A DNA stretch of 64,000 nt from Pseudomonas sp. MWU13-2105 (GCF_023242315.1 NZ_JALLIY010000011.1:124001-188000); one strand, 5' to 3'. Positions 28,933-39,492 are shown, counted from the first letter of the stretch. Made by a program: numbers and translations. Notes: generated from the letters alone by a model not told the origin.

Positions 28933-30011
28933 GCCAACAGTTCCTTATGATCCAGCGCGCCGAGGCGCTCGCCTTGATAGCTGCCATCCTGGACGCGACG
29001 GCACCATTCCAGGTTCTCCAGATACCATTGCACGGTCTTGCGCAGACCGCTTTCGAAGGTCTCCACCGGGGTCCAGCCCAGCTCGCGCTCGATCTTGCCG
29101 GCGTCGATGGCGTAGCGCAGGTCGTGGCCCGGACGATCCTTGACGAAGGTGATCAGGTCGGTGAATTTTTCCACCCCGGCCGGACGCACGGGCGCCAGCT
29201 CTTCCAGCAGGCCGCAGATGCCACGTACCACATCGATATTCTTCTGCTCGTTATGGCCGCCGATGTTGTAGGTCTCGCCCACCACGCCGTCGCTCACCAC
29301 CTTGAACAGGGCTCGGGCGTGGTCTTCGACGTACAGCCAATCACGCACTTGCAGGCCGTCGCCATACACCGGCAGCGGCTTGCCGGCCAGGGCATTGAGA
29401 ATCACCAGCGGGATCAGCTTTTCCGGGAAGTGGAACGGGCCGTAGTTGTTCGAGCAGTTGGTCAGCAGCACCGGCAGGCCGTAGGTGCGGTGCCAGGCGC
29501 GGACCAGGTGATCGGACGCCGCCTTGCTCGCGGAATATGGCGAGCTGGGGGCGTACGGGGTGGTTTCGCTGAACAGGTCGTCAACGCCGTGCAGGTCGCC
29601 ATACACTTCGTCGGTGGAAATATGGTGGAAGCGGAAGGCGCTTTTCTCGGGCTCCGCCAGCTTCGACCAGTAGCCGCGAGCGGCTTCCAGCAGACTGTAG
29701 GTACCGACGATATTAGTCTGGATAAAGTCCGACGGGCCATCAATGGAGCGGTCGACATGCGATTCAGCGGCCAGGTGCATGATTGCATGGGGCTCGAAGC
29801 GCGCCAGCAGCGCGCTGACGGTGGCCTGGTCGACGATGTCGGCTTGGACGAACTCATAACGGCTGTCGGTGGCGATGCTGGTCAGGGATTCCAGGTTGCC
29901 GGCGTAGGTGAGCTTATCCAGGTTCAGGACTTCGTGCCCGGTGTGGTGAATCAGGTGCCGGATCAGGGCCGAGCCAATAAAACCGGCGCCGCCGGTGACT
30001 AGAATACGCAT
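28929..30011 (-). CDS. rmlB: dTDP-glucose 4,6-dehydratase RmlB
   Basis: The 360-residue SDR enzyme has NAD motif VTGGAGFIGSALIRH at the N terminus, the dehydratase triad segment HISTDEVYGDL and YSASKAASDH (YxxxK). It is first in the rmlBACD operon. Its upstream region (30012-30090) should hold the operon promoter. The order here differs from rmlBDAC of P. aeruginosa. Confidence 0.94.
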   Translation of the reverse strand: MRILVTGGAGFIGSALIRHLIHHTGHEVLNLDKLTYAGNLESLTSIATDSRYEFVQADIVDQATVSALLARFEPHAIMHLAAESHVDRSIDGPSDFIQTNIVGTYSLLEAARGYWSKLAEPEKSAFRFHHISTDEVYGDLHGVDDLFSETTPYAPSSPYSASKAASDHLVRAWHRTYGLPVLLTNCSNNYGPFHFPEKLIPLVILNALAGKPLPVYGDGLQVRDWLYVEDHARALFKVVSDGVVGETYNIGGHNEQKNIDVVRGICGLLEELAPVRPAGVEKFTDLITFVKDRPGHDLRYAIDAGKIERELGWTPVETFESGLRKTVQWYLENLEWCRRVQDGSYQGERLGALDHKELLA

Positions 30012-30196
30012 ATCGGTGTGCCTTCTTCCTTAAGCAGACTCAAGCTGAATGGAGCATAGCTTGTGGGTAGGCGTGCGAGGGTGCAAGTGCCATGGCGATG
30101 TATCCGTTTTTACCGGCTGACTTTAGCGCGGCACTTGCGTCTTGCCGGCAGCAGTGGCGATATAGGCAGCCAATAAAAACTTCAGGGAGTCGTTAC

Positions 30197-33109
30197 ATGT
30201 TGCTCGCCACGTTGATTCGCCGCGCCAGCTTGCCCAGCCCGAATGTCTCGGCGCAGCAGGCGCTGAACCTGCTTGAGGAGCACTACGGCCTCTCTGGAAC
30301 CCTGCGGGCCCTGGGTAGCCAGCAGGACCTCAATTACCGCGTCGACAGCGATAAAGGTCGGTTTGTCCTGAAAATCTGCCATGGCGACTATGCCACGCTG
30401 GAACTGCAGGCCCAACATGCCGGCCTGGCGCACCTGGACGGCCGTGACGGCCCGCGGGTGCCCCGGGTGATTGCCGCGCGCAACGGCCAGGACCTGCTGT
30501 CCCTGGAACTGGACGGCATGCCCGTGCACGTGAGGCTGCTGGAGTATATCGAAGGCCAGTCGCTGACCCATCTCAAGCACCTGGGCCGTGACCTGGTGGC
30601 GGGCCTGGGGCAACTCTGCGCGCAAATGGACCTGGCCCTGGCCGACTTCCAGCACCCGGGCCTGACGCGCACCCTGCAGTGGGATCCGCGGCATGCCGCG
30701 GCGCTGGTCGAGCATCTGTTGCCGGTGCTCAAGGACGCGGATCGGCACGCGCGGGTGCGCGACGCCGCCGCGCAGGCCGCGCGGCACCTGCATCCCCTGG
30801 TGGAGGCCTTGCCGGTGCAGGCCATTCACCTGGATATCACCGACGACAACGTCGTCTGGCGGCGTGATGCCCAACGCCATTGGCAATTGCAGGGCGTGAT
30901 CGACTTCGGCGACCTGGTCCGGACCTGGCGTATCGCCGACCTGTCGGTGACTTGCGCGGCGCTGCTGCACCATGCCGAGGGCGACCCGTTTGTGATACTG
31001 CCGGCGGTCCAGGCCTACCACGCGGTCAACCCCTTGCAGCGTGCCGAACTGCTGGCGCTGTGGCCGCTGATCGTGGCGCGGGCGGCGGTGCTGGTGCTCA
31101 GTGGCGAACAGCAGGTCGGCATCGACCCGGGCAATAGCTACAGCCGCGACAACCTGGCTCACGAGTGGGAAATTTTCCAGGTGGCCAGCTCGGTTCCGTT
31201 CGAGCTGATGGAGGCGGCGATACTGGCCGCCGTCGACGAGCGTTTGGCGCCGATTGCCGACGAGGGTTTCGCGCCCTTGCTGCCTGGGCTGGTGGGCCGC
31301 GAGTTCGCGCTGATCGACCTGGGCGTGCTCAGCCCGCATTTCGAAGCGGGCAACTGGGAACAGAGTGGCATCGACGAACGCTTGCTGGCCGAGGCGGCTG
31401 CGGTCCACGGCCTGGCGGCCAGCCGCTACGGGCAATATCGCCTGTCGCGGACCCGTCCCGACAGCGCCGGCGAACCGGAGACCTTTCCCCTGTACGTAGC
31501 CTTGCAGGTACCGGCGGGCACCACCGTGGAGTCGCCGTTTGCCGGGACCCTGCGGCTTATGGCCGATGGCGCCCTGCAATTGGTCAGCGCGCAACTGAGT
31601 GTGCGGCTCTGGGGCGTGAAGGCGTCCATCAGGCCTGGTGCCGCCGTGGTCAAGGGCCAGGTGCTGGGCGAAGCCGCCGGGGCCTTGCGGGTGCAACTGT
31701 GCCGCCACGCCGATCTCACCCCGCCGCTGTTCTGCACGCCGTCGCGGGCCGCCGCCTGGCAGGCGCTGTGTCCGTCGCCGGCGAGCCTGCTGGGCCTGGC
31801 CTGCGATGCCGAGCCGGAACTGGATGCGGCCGAGTTGCTGGCCCGGCGTGATGCCAGCTTCGCCCGCACGCAAAAGCACTACTACGTCGACCCGCCGCGT
31901 ATCGAGCGTGGCTGGCGCAATCACCTGATCGACATGCAGGGCCGCTCCTACCTGGACATGCTCAACAACGTCGCGGTGCTCGGCCATGGGCATCCACGCA
32001 TGGCGGCCGAGGCGGCGCGGCAATGGTCGCTGCTCAATACCAACTCGCGCTTTCACTATGCCGCGGTGACGGAGTTTTCCGAGCGCCTGCTGGCCCTGGC
32101 ACCGGACTCCATGGACCGGGTATTCCTGGTCAACAGCGGCACCGAGGCCAACGACCTGGCGATCCGCCTGGCCTGGGCCTACAGCGGCGGGCGCGACATG
32201 CTCAGCGTGCTGGAGGCCTACCACGGCTGGTCGGTGGCGGCCGATGCGGTGTCCACCTCGATTGCCGACAACCCCAAGGCGCTGAGCAGTCGCCCGGACT
32301 GGGTGCATCCGGTGACCGCGCCCAACACCTATCGCGGGGCCTTCCGTGGCAGCGCGAGTGCGCCGGACTACGTGCGCAGCGTGGAACACAACCTGGCCAG
32401 GCTGGAGGCAGAAAATCGCCAGCTGGCGGGCTTTATCTGCGAGCCGGTGTATGGCAATGCCGGCGGTATTTCGTTGCCACCGGGCTATTTGCAGCAGGTC
32501 TATGCGCTGGTCCGGGCCCGGGGCGGCGTGTGTATCGCCGATGAAATCCAGGTCGGCTACGGGCGCATGGGGAAGTTTTTCTGGGGGTTCGAGGAGCAGG
32601 GCGTGGTGCCGGACATCATCACCATGGCCAAGGGCATGGGCAACGGCCAGCCGCTGGGTGCGGTGATCACCCGCCGGGAGATCGCCGAGGCCCTGGAGGC
32701 TGAAGGCTACTTCTTCTCGTCCTCCGGCGGCAGCCCGGTCAGTTGTCGTATCGGGATTGCCGTGCTCGACGTGATGGCCGAGGAGAAACTCTGGGAAAAC
32801 GCCCAGGTGGTGGGCGGTTATTTCAAGGAGCGCCTGGAAGCACTGATCGACCGCCATCCGCTGGTGGGAGCGGTACATGGCTCCGGTTTCTACCTCGGCG
32901 CGGAACTGATCCGCAACCGCGAAACCCTGGAGCCGGCGACCGAGGAGACCGCGTTGCTGTGCGATCGGCTGCGCGAGCTGGGGATCTTCATGCAACCGAC
33001 CGGTGACTACCTCAATATCCTCAAGATCAAGCCGCCGATGTGCACCAGCCGGCGCAGCGTGGATTTCTTTGTCGACATGCTGTCCAAGGTGCTCGACGAA
33101 GGCTTGTAA
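30197..33109 (+). CDS. Kinase (APH)-M23-like-class III aminotransferase fusion protein
   Basis: The 970-residue protein has three parts. Residues about 1-330 form an aminoglycoside phosphotransferase-type kinase fold with IHLDITDDNVV and GVIDFGDLV as catalytic and metal motifs, like hydroxylysine kinase. Residues about 430-530 contain a peptidase M23-like beta segment (VESPFAGTLRLMADGALQL). Residues about 555-970 are a class III aminotransferase with PLP Lys812 in MAKGMGNGQPLGAV. It resembles the ethanolamine-phosphate or phosphohydroxylysine lyase group, so a kinase step followed by PLP-dependent elimination is inferred. The ATG at 30197 has CAGGGAG upstream; a frame extension to 30092 lacks support. 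Confidence 0.85.
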   Translation: MLLATLIRRASLPSPNVSAQQALNLLEEHYGLSGTLRALGSQQDLNYRVDSDKGRFVLKICHGDYATLELQAQHAGLAHLDGRDGPRVPRVIAARNGQDLLSLELDGMPVHVRLLEYIEGQSLTHLKHLGRDLVAGLGQLCAQMDLALADFQHPGLTRTLQWDPRHAAALVEHLLPVLKDADRHARVRDAAAQAARHLHPLVEALPVQAIHLDITDDNVVWRRDAQRHWQLQGVIDFGDLVRTWRIADLSVTCAALLHHAEGDPFVILPAVQAYHAVNPLQRAELLALWPLIVARAAVLVLSGEQQVGIDPGNSYSRDNLAHEWEIFQVASSVPFELMEAAILAAVDERLAPIADEGFAPLLPGLVGREFALIDLGVLSPHFEAGNWEQSGIDERLLAEAAAVHGLAASRYGQYRLSRTRPDSAGEPETFPLYVALQVPAGTTVESPFAGTLRLMADGALQLVSAQLSVRLWGVKASIRPGAAVVKGQVLGEAAGALRVQLCRHADLTPPLFCTPSRAAAWQALCPSPASLLGLACDAEPELDAAELLARRDASFARTQKHYYVDPPRIERGWRNHLIDMQGRSYLDMLNNVAVLGHGHPRMAAEAARQWSLLNTNSRFHYAAVTEFSERLLALAPDSMDRVFLVNSGTEANDLAIRLAWAYSGGRDMLSVLEAYHGWSVAADAVSTSIADNPKALSSRPDWVHPVTAPNTYRGAFRGSASAPDYVRSVEHNLARLEAENRQLAGFICEPVYGNAGGISLPPGYLQQVYALVRARGGVCIADEIQVGYGRMGKFFWGFEEQGVVPDIITMAKGMGNGQPLGAVITRREIAEALEAEGYFFSSSGGSPVSCRIGIAVLDVMAEEKLWENAQVVGGYFKERLEALIDRHPLVGAVHGSGFYLGAELIRNRETLEPATEETALLCDRLRELGIFMQPTGDYLNILKIKPPMCTSRRSVDFFVDMLSKVLDEGL

Positions 33110-33167
33110 GCCGCATCACCGGAACGCTGCCAAAGCAAGCCGGCGATAGACCGCTCACCATAAATAT

Positions 33168-33244
33168 CGATTCTTATCGGCAAAACAGACATGCATTAAA
33201 GGCATTTTTCATTTTTTATCTTTATAAGCCGATTTTTATCGGCT
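33168..33244. promoter_or_regulatory. Inverted-repeat operator candidates upstream of aguBA
   Basis: A palindrome with perfect 7-bp arms AGCCGAT/ATCGGCT (33227-33233 and 33238-33244, TTTT spacer) lies about 107 bp before aguB. A related half-site, CGATTCTTATCGGC, occurs at about 33169-33182. The surrounding AT-rich stretch (33190-33225) is promoter-like. The repeat suggests a dimeric regulator; no aguR (TetR) gene is adjacent here, unlike P. aeruginosa. Confidence 0.5.
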
Positions 33245-33350
33245 ATAAAGTCGCCGTCACCCCCGGTCGAGCCCTTCACGCCCGGCTACTCTCAATCTGT
33301 CATCGGTCGATGCCTGGAATCGCCCAGCGCATTCGCCCAGGAGATGATCC

Positions 33351-34229
<879 letters not shown>

Positions 34230-34234
34230 TCGCC

Positions 34235-35341
34235 ATGACCACTTTGCACAGCACACCGCGCGCCGACGGCTTCCATATGCCCGCCGAATGGGCACCGCAA
34301 ACCCAGGCCTGGATGATCTGGCCCGAACGTCCGGACAACTGGCGCCTGGGCGGCAAGCCGGCGCAGGCGGCCCATGCCGCCGTGGCCCGGGCCATCGCGC
34401 GTTTCGAACCGGTAACGGTGGCGGTGTCCGCCGCGCAGTACGAAAACGCCCGGGCGCGCCTCGACGTACCGAATATCCGCCTGGTGGAAATGTCCAGCGA
34501 TGACGCCTGGGTCCGCGACAGCGGCCCGACCTTTGTCATCAACGACCAGGGTGAAGTGCGTGGCGTCAACTGGGACTTCAATGCCTGGGGCGGTTTCGAT
34601 GGCGGCCTCTACGCCCCGTGGAACCGTGACGAACAGGTGGCCGGCAAGATCCTCGAAATCGAGCGCTGCCCGCGTTACCGGACCGAAGGTTTCGTGCTCG
34701 AAGGCGGCTCGATCCATGTCGATGGCGAAGGCACGGTGATCACCACCGAGGAATGCCTGCTCAATCGCAACCGCAACCCGCACCTGAGCCGCGAGGCCAT
34801 CGAACAGGTGCTCGCCGAGCACCTGGCGGTGGACAAGGTAATCTGGCTGCCGGACGGCCTGTTCAACGATGAAACCGACGGCCATGTGGATAACTTCTGC
34901 TGCTACGTGCGTCCGGGCGAAGTCCTGCTGGCCTGGACCGACGATCCACAGAACCCCAACTACCCGCGCTGCCAGGCGGCCATGAGCGTGCTGGAAAGCA
35001 GCCGTGACGCCAAGGGGCGCCCCTTTGTAGTGCACAAAATGCCGATTCCGGGGCCGCTGTATGCCACTGAAGAAGAGTGCGCCGGCGTGGATGCTGTGGC
35101 GGGCAGCCAGGAACGCAACCCATCGGTGCGGCTGGCCGGCTCCTATGTGAACTTCCTGATCGTCAACGGCGGGATCATTGCGCCGAGCTTCGACGATCCG
35201 CAGGACAGCGTGGCCAGGGAAATCCTGCAGAACCTGTTCCCACAACACGAAGTGGTGATGGTGCCAGGGCGTGAGTTGTTACTGGGCGGCGGCAATATCC
35301 ATTGCCTTACACAACAACAACCCGCGCCACACAAAGGTTGA
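34235..35341 (+). CDS. aguA: Agmatine deiminase AguA
   Basis: The 368-residue guanidino-group-modifying enzyme has catalytic Cys357 in GGGNIHCLTQQ, plus the family segments DDAWVRDSGPTFV and DGHVDNFC. It deiminates agmatine to N-carbamoylputrescine, the substrate of AguB. Together with the spu transporter at the left edge, the window holds uptake and synthesis of putrescine. Confidence 0.95.
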   Translation: MTTLHSTPRADGFHMPAEWAPQTQAWMIWPERPDNWRLGGKPAQAAHAAVARAIARFEPVTVAVSAAQYENARARLDVPNIRLVEMSSDDAWVRDSGPTFVINDQGEVRGVNWDFNAWGGFDGGLYAPWNRDEQVAGKILEIERCPRYRTEGFVLEGGSIHVDGEGTVITTEECLLNRNRNPHLSREAIEQVLAEHLAVDKVIWLPDGLFNDETDGHVDNFCCYVRPGEVLLAWTDDPQNPNYPRCQAAMSVLESSRDAKGRPFVVHKMPIPGPLYATEEECAGVDAVAGSQERNPSVRLAGSYVNFLIVNGGIIAPSFDDPQDSVAREILQNLFPQHEVVMVPGRELLLGGGNIHCLTQQQPAPHKG

Positions 35342-35414
35342 GTGAAGTTGTAACAAAAGATGCGATGCTACAAATGATGGCATTTCTGCATCAGCGCTGA
35401 GTACCCCCCTGATC

Positions 35415-35449
35415 AAACCCGCAGCCCTTATGGACTGCGGGTTTTTTTA
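35415..35449 (+). terminator. Rho-independent terminator after aguA
   Basis: Stem AAACCCGCAG/CTGCGGGTTT with an 11-base loop, followed by seven T residues, lies about 75 bp after the aguA stop. Confidence 0.85.
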
Positions 35450-35588
35450 GTTTTTTTGCCTGCTGAACTGGCACTTTGGCATAGCTCTTGTATCGGCTTT
35501 GTTTATATGACGGAGCGTCTCCTACAGTGCGACGTTCTGTCATAAACCTTAAGTAAGTTAGCCGCTCATGAATCAGGAGAGCGCTGAG

Positions 35589-35789
35589 ATGAACATAGCC
35601 AGTGAGCGAGTTTCGCACCCCCTGTCGGTGACGAGCGAGTCGCTTCAAGTCCTGGCTCAGTGGTTGAAAAGCAATGGAACGCGTGCCACCCGTGCTCAGG
35701 ATCCTCGTCGGATGATTACCGACCGTTACCCCGCAGGCTTGTTCAGCGAAGCTGAATTAGAAGCCTTGCTCGGGGTTTTACAGGGTTAA
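35589..35789 (+). CDS. Small conserved hypothetical protein (66 aa)
   Basis: The 66-residue polar protein (starting MNIASERVSHPLSVTSESLQ) has no known domain. The ATG at 35589 follows AGGAGAGC; the ATG at 35568 would read through that same site and is less likely. A strong terminator follows at once, marking a one-gene transcript. Confidence 0.7.
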   Translation: MNIASERVSHPLSVTSESLQVLAQWLKSNGTRATRAQDPRRMITDRYPAGLFSEAELEALLGVLQG

Positions 35790-35802
35790 AAGGACTTTGC
35801 AC

Positions 35803-35846
35803 AAAAACGCCGCTGGCCGGAGCGATCCGGGCAGCGGCGTTTTTTA
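35803..35846. terminator. Rho-independent terminator
   Basis: Stem AAAACGCCGCTG/CAGCGGCGTTTT with a GC-rich loop (35803-35846), T-run on the plus strand. It lies directly after the 66-residue ORF. Confidence 0.85.
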
Positions 35847-35982
35847 TGGCGCTTCCCCGGGCATCGGATCGCTTGATTCGACCGGTTTTCGCAATAAACC
35901 AGGAGTCATTCCGGCGTTTTTCGATTGGCCACAAGCGACTAGTCTGAAGGCATCGATTCATTGCTACCTTCGGGAGATCCGC

Positions 35983-36675
35983 ATGGCTGCCTCGAGCGCC
36001 CTTCACTACATCTACGATCCGCTGTGCGGCTGGTGCTACGGTGCCAAACCGCTGATCCAGGCCGCCCAACAGGTGTTGCCGGTGGTCCTGCATGGCGGCG
36101 GCATGATGGCCGGCAACAACCGTCAATTTGTCTCCTCGAACCTGCGCGACTACGTCATGCCCCACGACCGGCGGATTGCCGAGTACACCGGCCAGCCGTT
36201 TGGCGAGGCCTATTTCGAGGGGCTGCTGCGTGACTCGTCGGCGATCTTCGATTCCACGCCGCCGACCCGTGCCGTCCTCGCGGCCGAACAACTGCAAGGA
36301 CGCGGGCTGGAGATGCTGGGACGCCAGCAGACAGCGCACTACGTCGAGGGCCGGCGCCTGGCCGATGTCGAGGTGCTGCTGGCGCTGGCCGCTGAGCTGG
36401 GCTTCGACGCCGAAGCCTTCAAGGCCGCCTTTGAGCGCAACAGCGACGCGGTGGCGGCAGAGCACTTCAAATACAGCCGCGGCTTGTTGTCCCGGGTTGG
36501 CGGGCAAGGTTTTCCGACCCTGGCGCTGGAGCAGGATGGCCGTTTCAGCCTGATCGATATCGGTCCTTACCTGGGCAAACCCGAGGCGTTCGCCGCCTGG
36601 CTCGGTCAATCGGTGAGCGCCGCCACTCCTGCCGCCATGGGGCCGTCCTGTGGCCTGGACGGCTGCTCTTCCTGA
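35983..36675 (+). CDS. DsbA-family thiol-disulfide oxidoreductase
   Basis: The 230-residue thioredoxin-fold protein has active site DPLCGWCYGAKPL (CGWC, cysteines near 15 and 18) and cis-Pro segment VGGQGFPTLALE near 175. It has no signal peptide, so it is cytoplasmic and closer to the FrnE/DsbA-like group than to periplasmic DsbA. The start at 35983 has GGGAGA upstream; a longer frame reads through the terminator and is rejected. Confidence 0.85.
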   Translation: MAASSALHYIYDPLCGWCYGAKPLIQAAQQVLPVVLHGGGMMAGNNRQFVSSNLRDYVMPHDRRIAEYTGQPFGEAYFEGLLRDSSAIFDSTPPTRAVLAAEQLQGRGLEMLGRQQTAHYVEGRRLADVEVLLALAAELGFDAEAFKAAFERNSDAVAAEHFKYSRGLLSRVGGQGFPTLALEQDGRFSLIDIGPYLGKPEAFAAWLGQSVSAATPAAMGPSCGLDGCSS

Positions 36676-36980
36676 AAAAAGCTGAGCGATGGAGGCTTCC
36701 AAGGTCGACTTGCGACACGTTTGCTGTCGGTGGTAGGCATGCAGGTTTTTGAGGTTTACCCGGTAATCCCTTATATTCACTGAGGTTTCACGAAATTGAC
36801 ACACTAGTAGTGTCGCGGATAGGATTCTCCCCACGCCTGTGGCTATACGCCATACACCTAAAATAATAAAAGGCCCGCTGCGACGATTGCAGGCGGGCCT
36901 TTTCGTTTGTGCGTGAAGCACCAACACAACATTCCAGCTCGGAGCCGCAGGGCGTTTCTTCTAGCGATAAGGAAAAAAAC
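36676..36980. other. Intergenic region with terminator and porin leader
   Basis: These 305 bp hold a terminator-like hairpin (36867-36905: AAAGGCCCGC stem partner GCGGGCCTTT, T-run, oriented for plus-strand transcripts) ending upstream transcription. Then comes the leader of the porin gene with AAGGAAAAAAAC before its ATG. No further gene is seen. Confidence 0.6.
36867..36905 (+). terminator. Rho-independent terminator upstream of the porin gene
   Basis: Stem AAAGGCCCGC/GCGGGCCTTT with T-run (36867-36905). It isolates the porin gene from read-through. Confidence 0.75.
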
Positions 36981-38267
36981 ATGTTGAACAAACGAATCGG
37001 CCTGCTCGCATTGAGCATTCTCGGCGCTACCCAGGCCATGGCCAGTGATCAATCGGACTCCAAGGGTTTCGTTGACGACAGCCACCTGAATGTTCTGCTG
37101 CGTAACGCTTACATCAACCGTGACATGAAAAGCGGCGCCGACGACAAGATCGAATGGGGCCAAGCGGCCATCGCCACCTTCAAGTCCGGCTTCACCCAAG
37201 GCACCGTAGGTGTGGGTGTCGATGCTTTCGGCCAGTACGCCGTGCGTCTGGACGGCGGTCGCGGTGAGACCGGTGCGCAAGGTATCGACTTCTTCAAGCA
37301 GGACAACAACGGTAACCCGGCCAAAGACCTGGCCCAGGGCGGTGCCGCGGTTAAATTCCGCCTGTCCAACACCGTGCTGACCTACGGTGACCAGATGCCG
37401 GCCCTGCCGCTGCTGAACTACGACAACTCGCGCCTGTTGTCGGAAAGCTACACCGGTACCCTGATCAGCTCCAAGGAGATCGAGGGCCTGGAACTGAACG
37501 CCGGTCACTTCACCGCCGAATCGCGCAAGAGTGCGGAAGGTCGTGACAGCGGTGGCCTGAAAGGCATCGACATCCTGGGCGGTACTTATCAGTTCACCCA
37601 GCAATTCAAAGCGTCGCTGTATGCTTCCGACGTCGACGAAGAGATGAAGAAGCAGTACCTGAACCTGAACTACGTGTTCCCGATCGCCTCGGACCAGTCC
37701 CTGACCCTGGACTTCAACGGCTATCGTACCCAGTTGGACCGTGGCTATGCAGTGGAGCAGAAGTCCCAAGGTCGTGACAACCGCATCTGGAGCCTGGCCG
37801 CTACCTACGCCCTGGGCGCCCACTCCTTCACCGTTGCCCACCAGAGCAGCACCGGTTCCAGCCTGCTGGGCTACCCGTACGGTGGCTACCAGCAAGGTCA
37901 GGGCCGTGTGGGCGACGGTGGCAACACCATCAACCTGGCGAACTCCTACTGGTCGGACTTCAACGCTGCCGACGAGCGTTCCTGGCAGCTGGGCTACGGC
38001 CTGGACTTCGGCGCCTTCGGCGTTCCGGGCCTGACCTACAACGTGGCCTACGTGCGTGGCGACAACATCACCACTTCCACCAGCACCGGTGGTACCGAGC
38101 GCGAGTTCTTCAACCAGGTCAAATACGTGGTCCAGAGCGGCCCGGCGAAAGACCTGAGCGTGAAGCTGCGTAGCTCGATCCTGCGTGTATCGGAGAAATC
38201 CAGCGAGTACAACGTGAGCGGTAACGAAGTACGCGTGTATGTCGACTACCCGATCAGCGTGTTCTGA
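36981..38267 (+). CDS. OprD-family outer-membrane porin
   Basis: The 428-residue beta-barrel porin has a signal peptide of about 21 residues (ending AMAS). The OprD-type opening follows: SKGFVDDSHLNVLLRNAYI. It ends with an aromatic terminus (DYPISVF, C-terminal Phe) that supports outer-membrane insertion. Substrate is probably an amino acid or small organic acid, as in the OccD/OccK group, but cannot be chosen. It is followed by a terminator. Confidence 0.9.
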   Translation: MLNKRIGLLALSILGATQAMASDQSDSKGFVDDSHLNVLLRNAYINRDMKSGADDKIEWGQAAIATFKSGFTQGTVGVGVDAFGQYAVRLDGGRGETGAQGIDFFKQDNNGNPAKDLAQGGAAVKFRLSNTVLTYGDQMPALPLLNYDNSRLLSESYTGTLISSKEIEGLELNAGHFTAESRKSAEGRDSGGLKGIDILGGTYQFTQQFKASLYASDVDEEMKKQYLNLNYVFPIASDQSLTLDFNGYRTQLDRGYAVEQKSQGRDNRIWSLAATYALGAHSFTVAHQSSTGSSLLGYPYGGYQQGQGRVGDGGNTINLANSYWSDFNAADERSWQLGYGLDFGAFGVPGLTYNVAYVRGDNITTSTSTGGTEREFFNQVKYVVQSGPAKDLSVKLRSSILRVSEKSSEYNVSGNEVRVYVDYPISVF

Positions 38268-38311
38268 TCGAGCGACAAGGCTGTAGCAACCTGATCCCAG
38301 GTTGAAAATAT

Positions 38312-38341
38312 AACGCCCCGACTGGTTCGGGGCGTTTTTGT
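38312..38341 (+). terminator. Rho-independent terminator after the porin gene
   Basis: Stem AACGCCCCGA/TTCGGGGCGTTTTT, short loop (38312-38341), T-run. It ends the OprD-type porin transcript. Confidence 0.9.
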
Positions 38342-38415
38342 TTGTGCGCGCGCTTGCGAGTAATCTGTGGGCCTTGTGAGCCAATGCTCTCCTTGATAAG
38401 CGAGACCCGGGCGCC

Positions 38416-39318
38416 ATGACCCTCAGAACCTTTATCGCCCCTCGCCGCTGGTTGTCCCTGGGATTGCTGGCGGTGTTTCTCACTGTCGGCCTGCCCTACG
38501 GCTGTTCGCGGCTGGCTTATAAAGAGCGCGAATTGTTGTTCAATATCCAGCCAGGCACCGCGAGTTGGTTCAACGGCGTGCCGGCGGGGGTCAGCGAACT
38601 GCGGATTCCGATCAGCGACGGGCTGGCCGGTGCCGACTACCTGCATGCCTGGTGGTGGCCATCGAGCCGGGCGAATGCGCCGGCCATCCTGTACCTGCAC
38701 GGCACCCGCTGGAACCTGACGGCGCAGGTCGGACGGATCACCCAACTGCGCGACCTGGGCTTCTCGGTGCTGGCCATCGACTATCGCGGCTTCGGCGATA
38801 GCCCCGGCAGCCTGCCTTCCGAACGCAGCGTCTACCAGGATGCGGACAATGCCTGGAAGCGCCTGGTGCAACTGCAACCGGACGCCCGCAAACGCTATAT
38901 CTACGGCCACTCCCTGGGCGGCGCGGTGGCGGTGGACCTCGCCGAGCGCCTGGCCAGTGGCAAGACGGCGCCCAAGGCCGCGGGCTTGATCATCGAGTCG
39001 ACCTTTACCGACCTGGGCGATGCGGCTCGGGCGGCGATCCCGACCTCGCTGCCGGTCAACTGGATTCTCTCGGAGAAATTCGACTCCATCGACAAGATCA
39101 ACCAGATCGACATCCCGCTGCTGATCGTCCATGGCACCGACGATCCCTATGTGCCATCGCGCTTCAGCAAGGCCCTGTATGAGGCGGCCGCGCAGCCCAA
39201 ACAATTGCTGCTGATCAAAGGCGGTAACCATATCAACAGCATGATCCTCGGCAGCCGTGAATACGCCAAGGCCTTGCGACAGGCCTTCGATGGTTTTGCG
39301 TCGCCCGTGGCGCGCTGA
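38416..39318 (+). CDS. Membrane-anchored alpha/beta hydrolase
   Basis: The 300-residue protein has an N-terminal membrane or lipid anchor (about 12-32, with GLPYGCSR suggesting a possible lipobox-like Cys near 30). The hydrolase fold follows: ILYLHGTRWNL, nucleophile elbow YGHSLGGAVA near residue 160, DDPYVPS and GGNHINSM completing a Ser-Asp-His triad. It resembles BEM46/ABHD13-type proteins. The ATG follows a leader without strong SD. Confidence 0.8.
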   Translation: MTLRTFIAPRRWLSLGLLAVFLTVGLPYGCSRLAYKERELLFNIQPGTASWFNGVPAGVSELRIPISDGLAGADYLHAWWWPSSRANAPAILYLHGTRWNLTAQVGRITQLRDLGFSVLAIDYRGFGDSPGSLPSERSVYQDADNAWKRLVQLQPDARKRYIYGHSLGGAVAVDLAERLASGKTAPKAAGLIIESTFTDLGDAARAAIPTSLPVNWILSEKFDSIDKINQIDIPLLIVHGTDDPYVPSRFSKALYEAAAQPKQLLLIKGGNHINSMILGSREYAKALRQAFDGFASPVAR

Positions 39319-39492
39319 CGCTCTGGGTCAAGACACGCGCAAACCCCAATAAACATTGCGTTCCGTGGATAAGGTACTAGCTTTATGCCTGCACGGATTG
39401 CAGCTGTTGGACACTCATGCCATTGCGCCTGCCCCCATCGCTTTCCTGTGCCCAAACCACGAAGTTCACGGTTGCTCCACAGGAGAAACACC

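Noticed and set aside
30182..32995. 937-codon minus-strand open frame
   Set aside because: Antisense to the kinase-aminotransferase fusion; Gln/Arg/His-rich text typical of reverse-frame GC bias.
36858..38483. 541-codon minus-strand frame
   Set aside because: Antisense of the OprD-family porin, which has signal peptide and C-terminal Phe.
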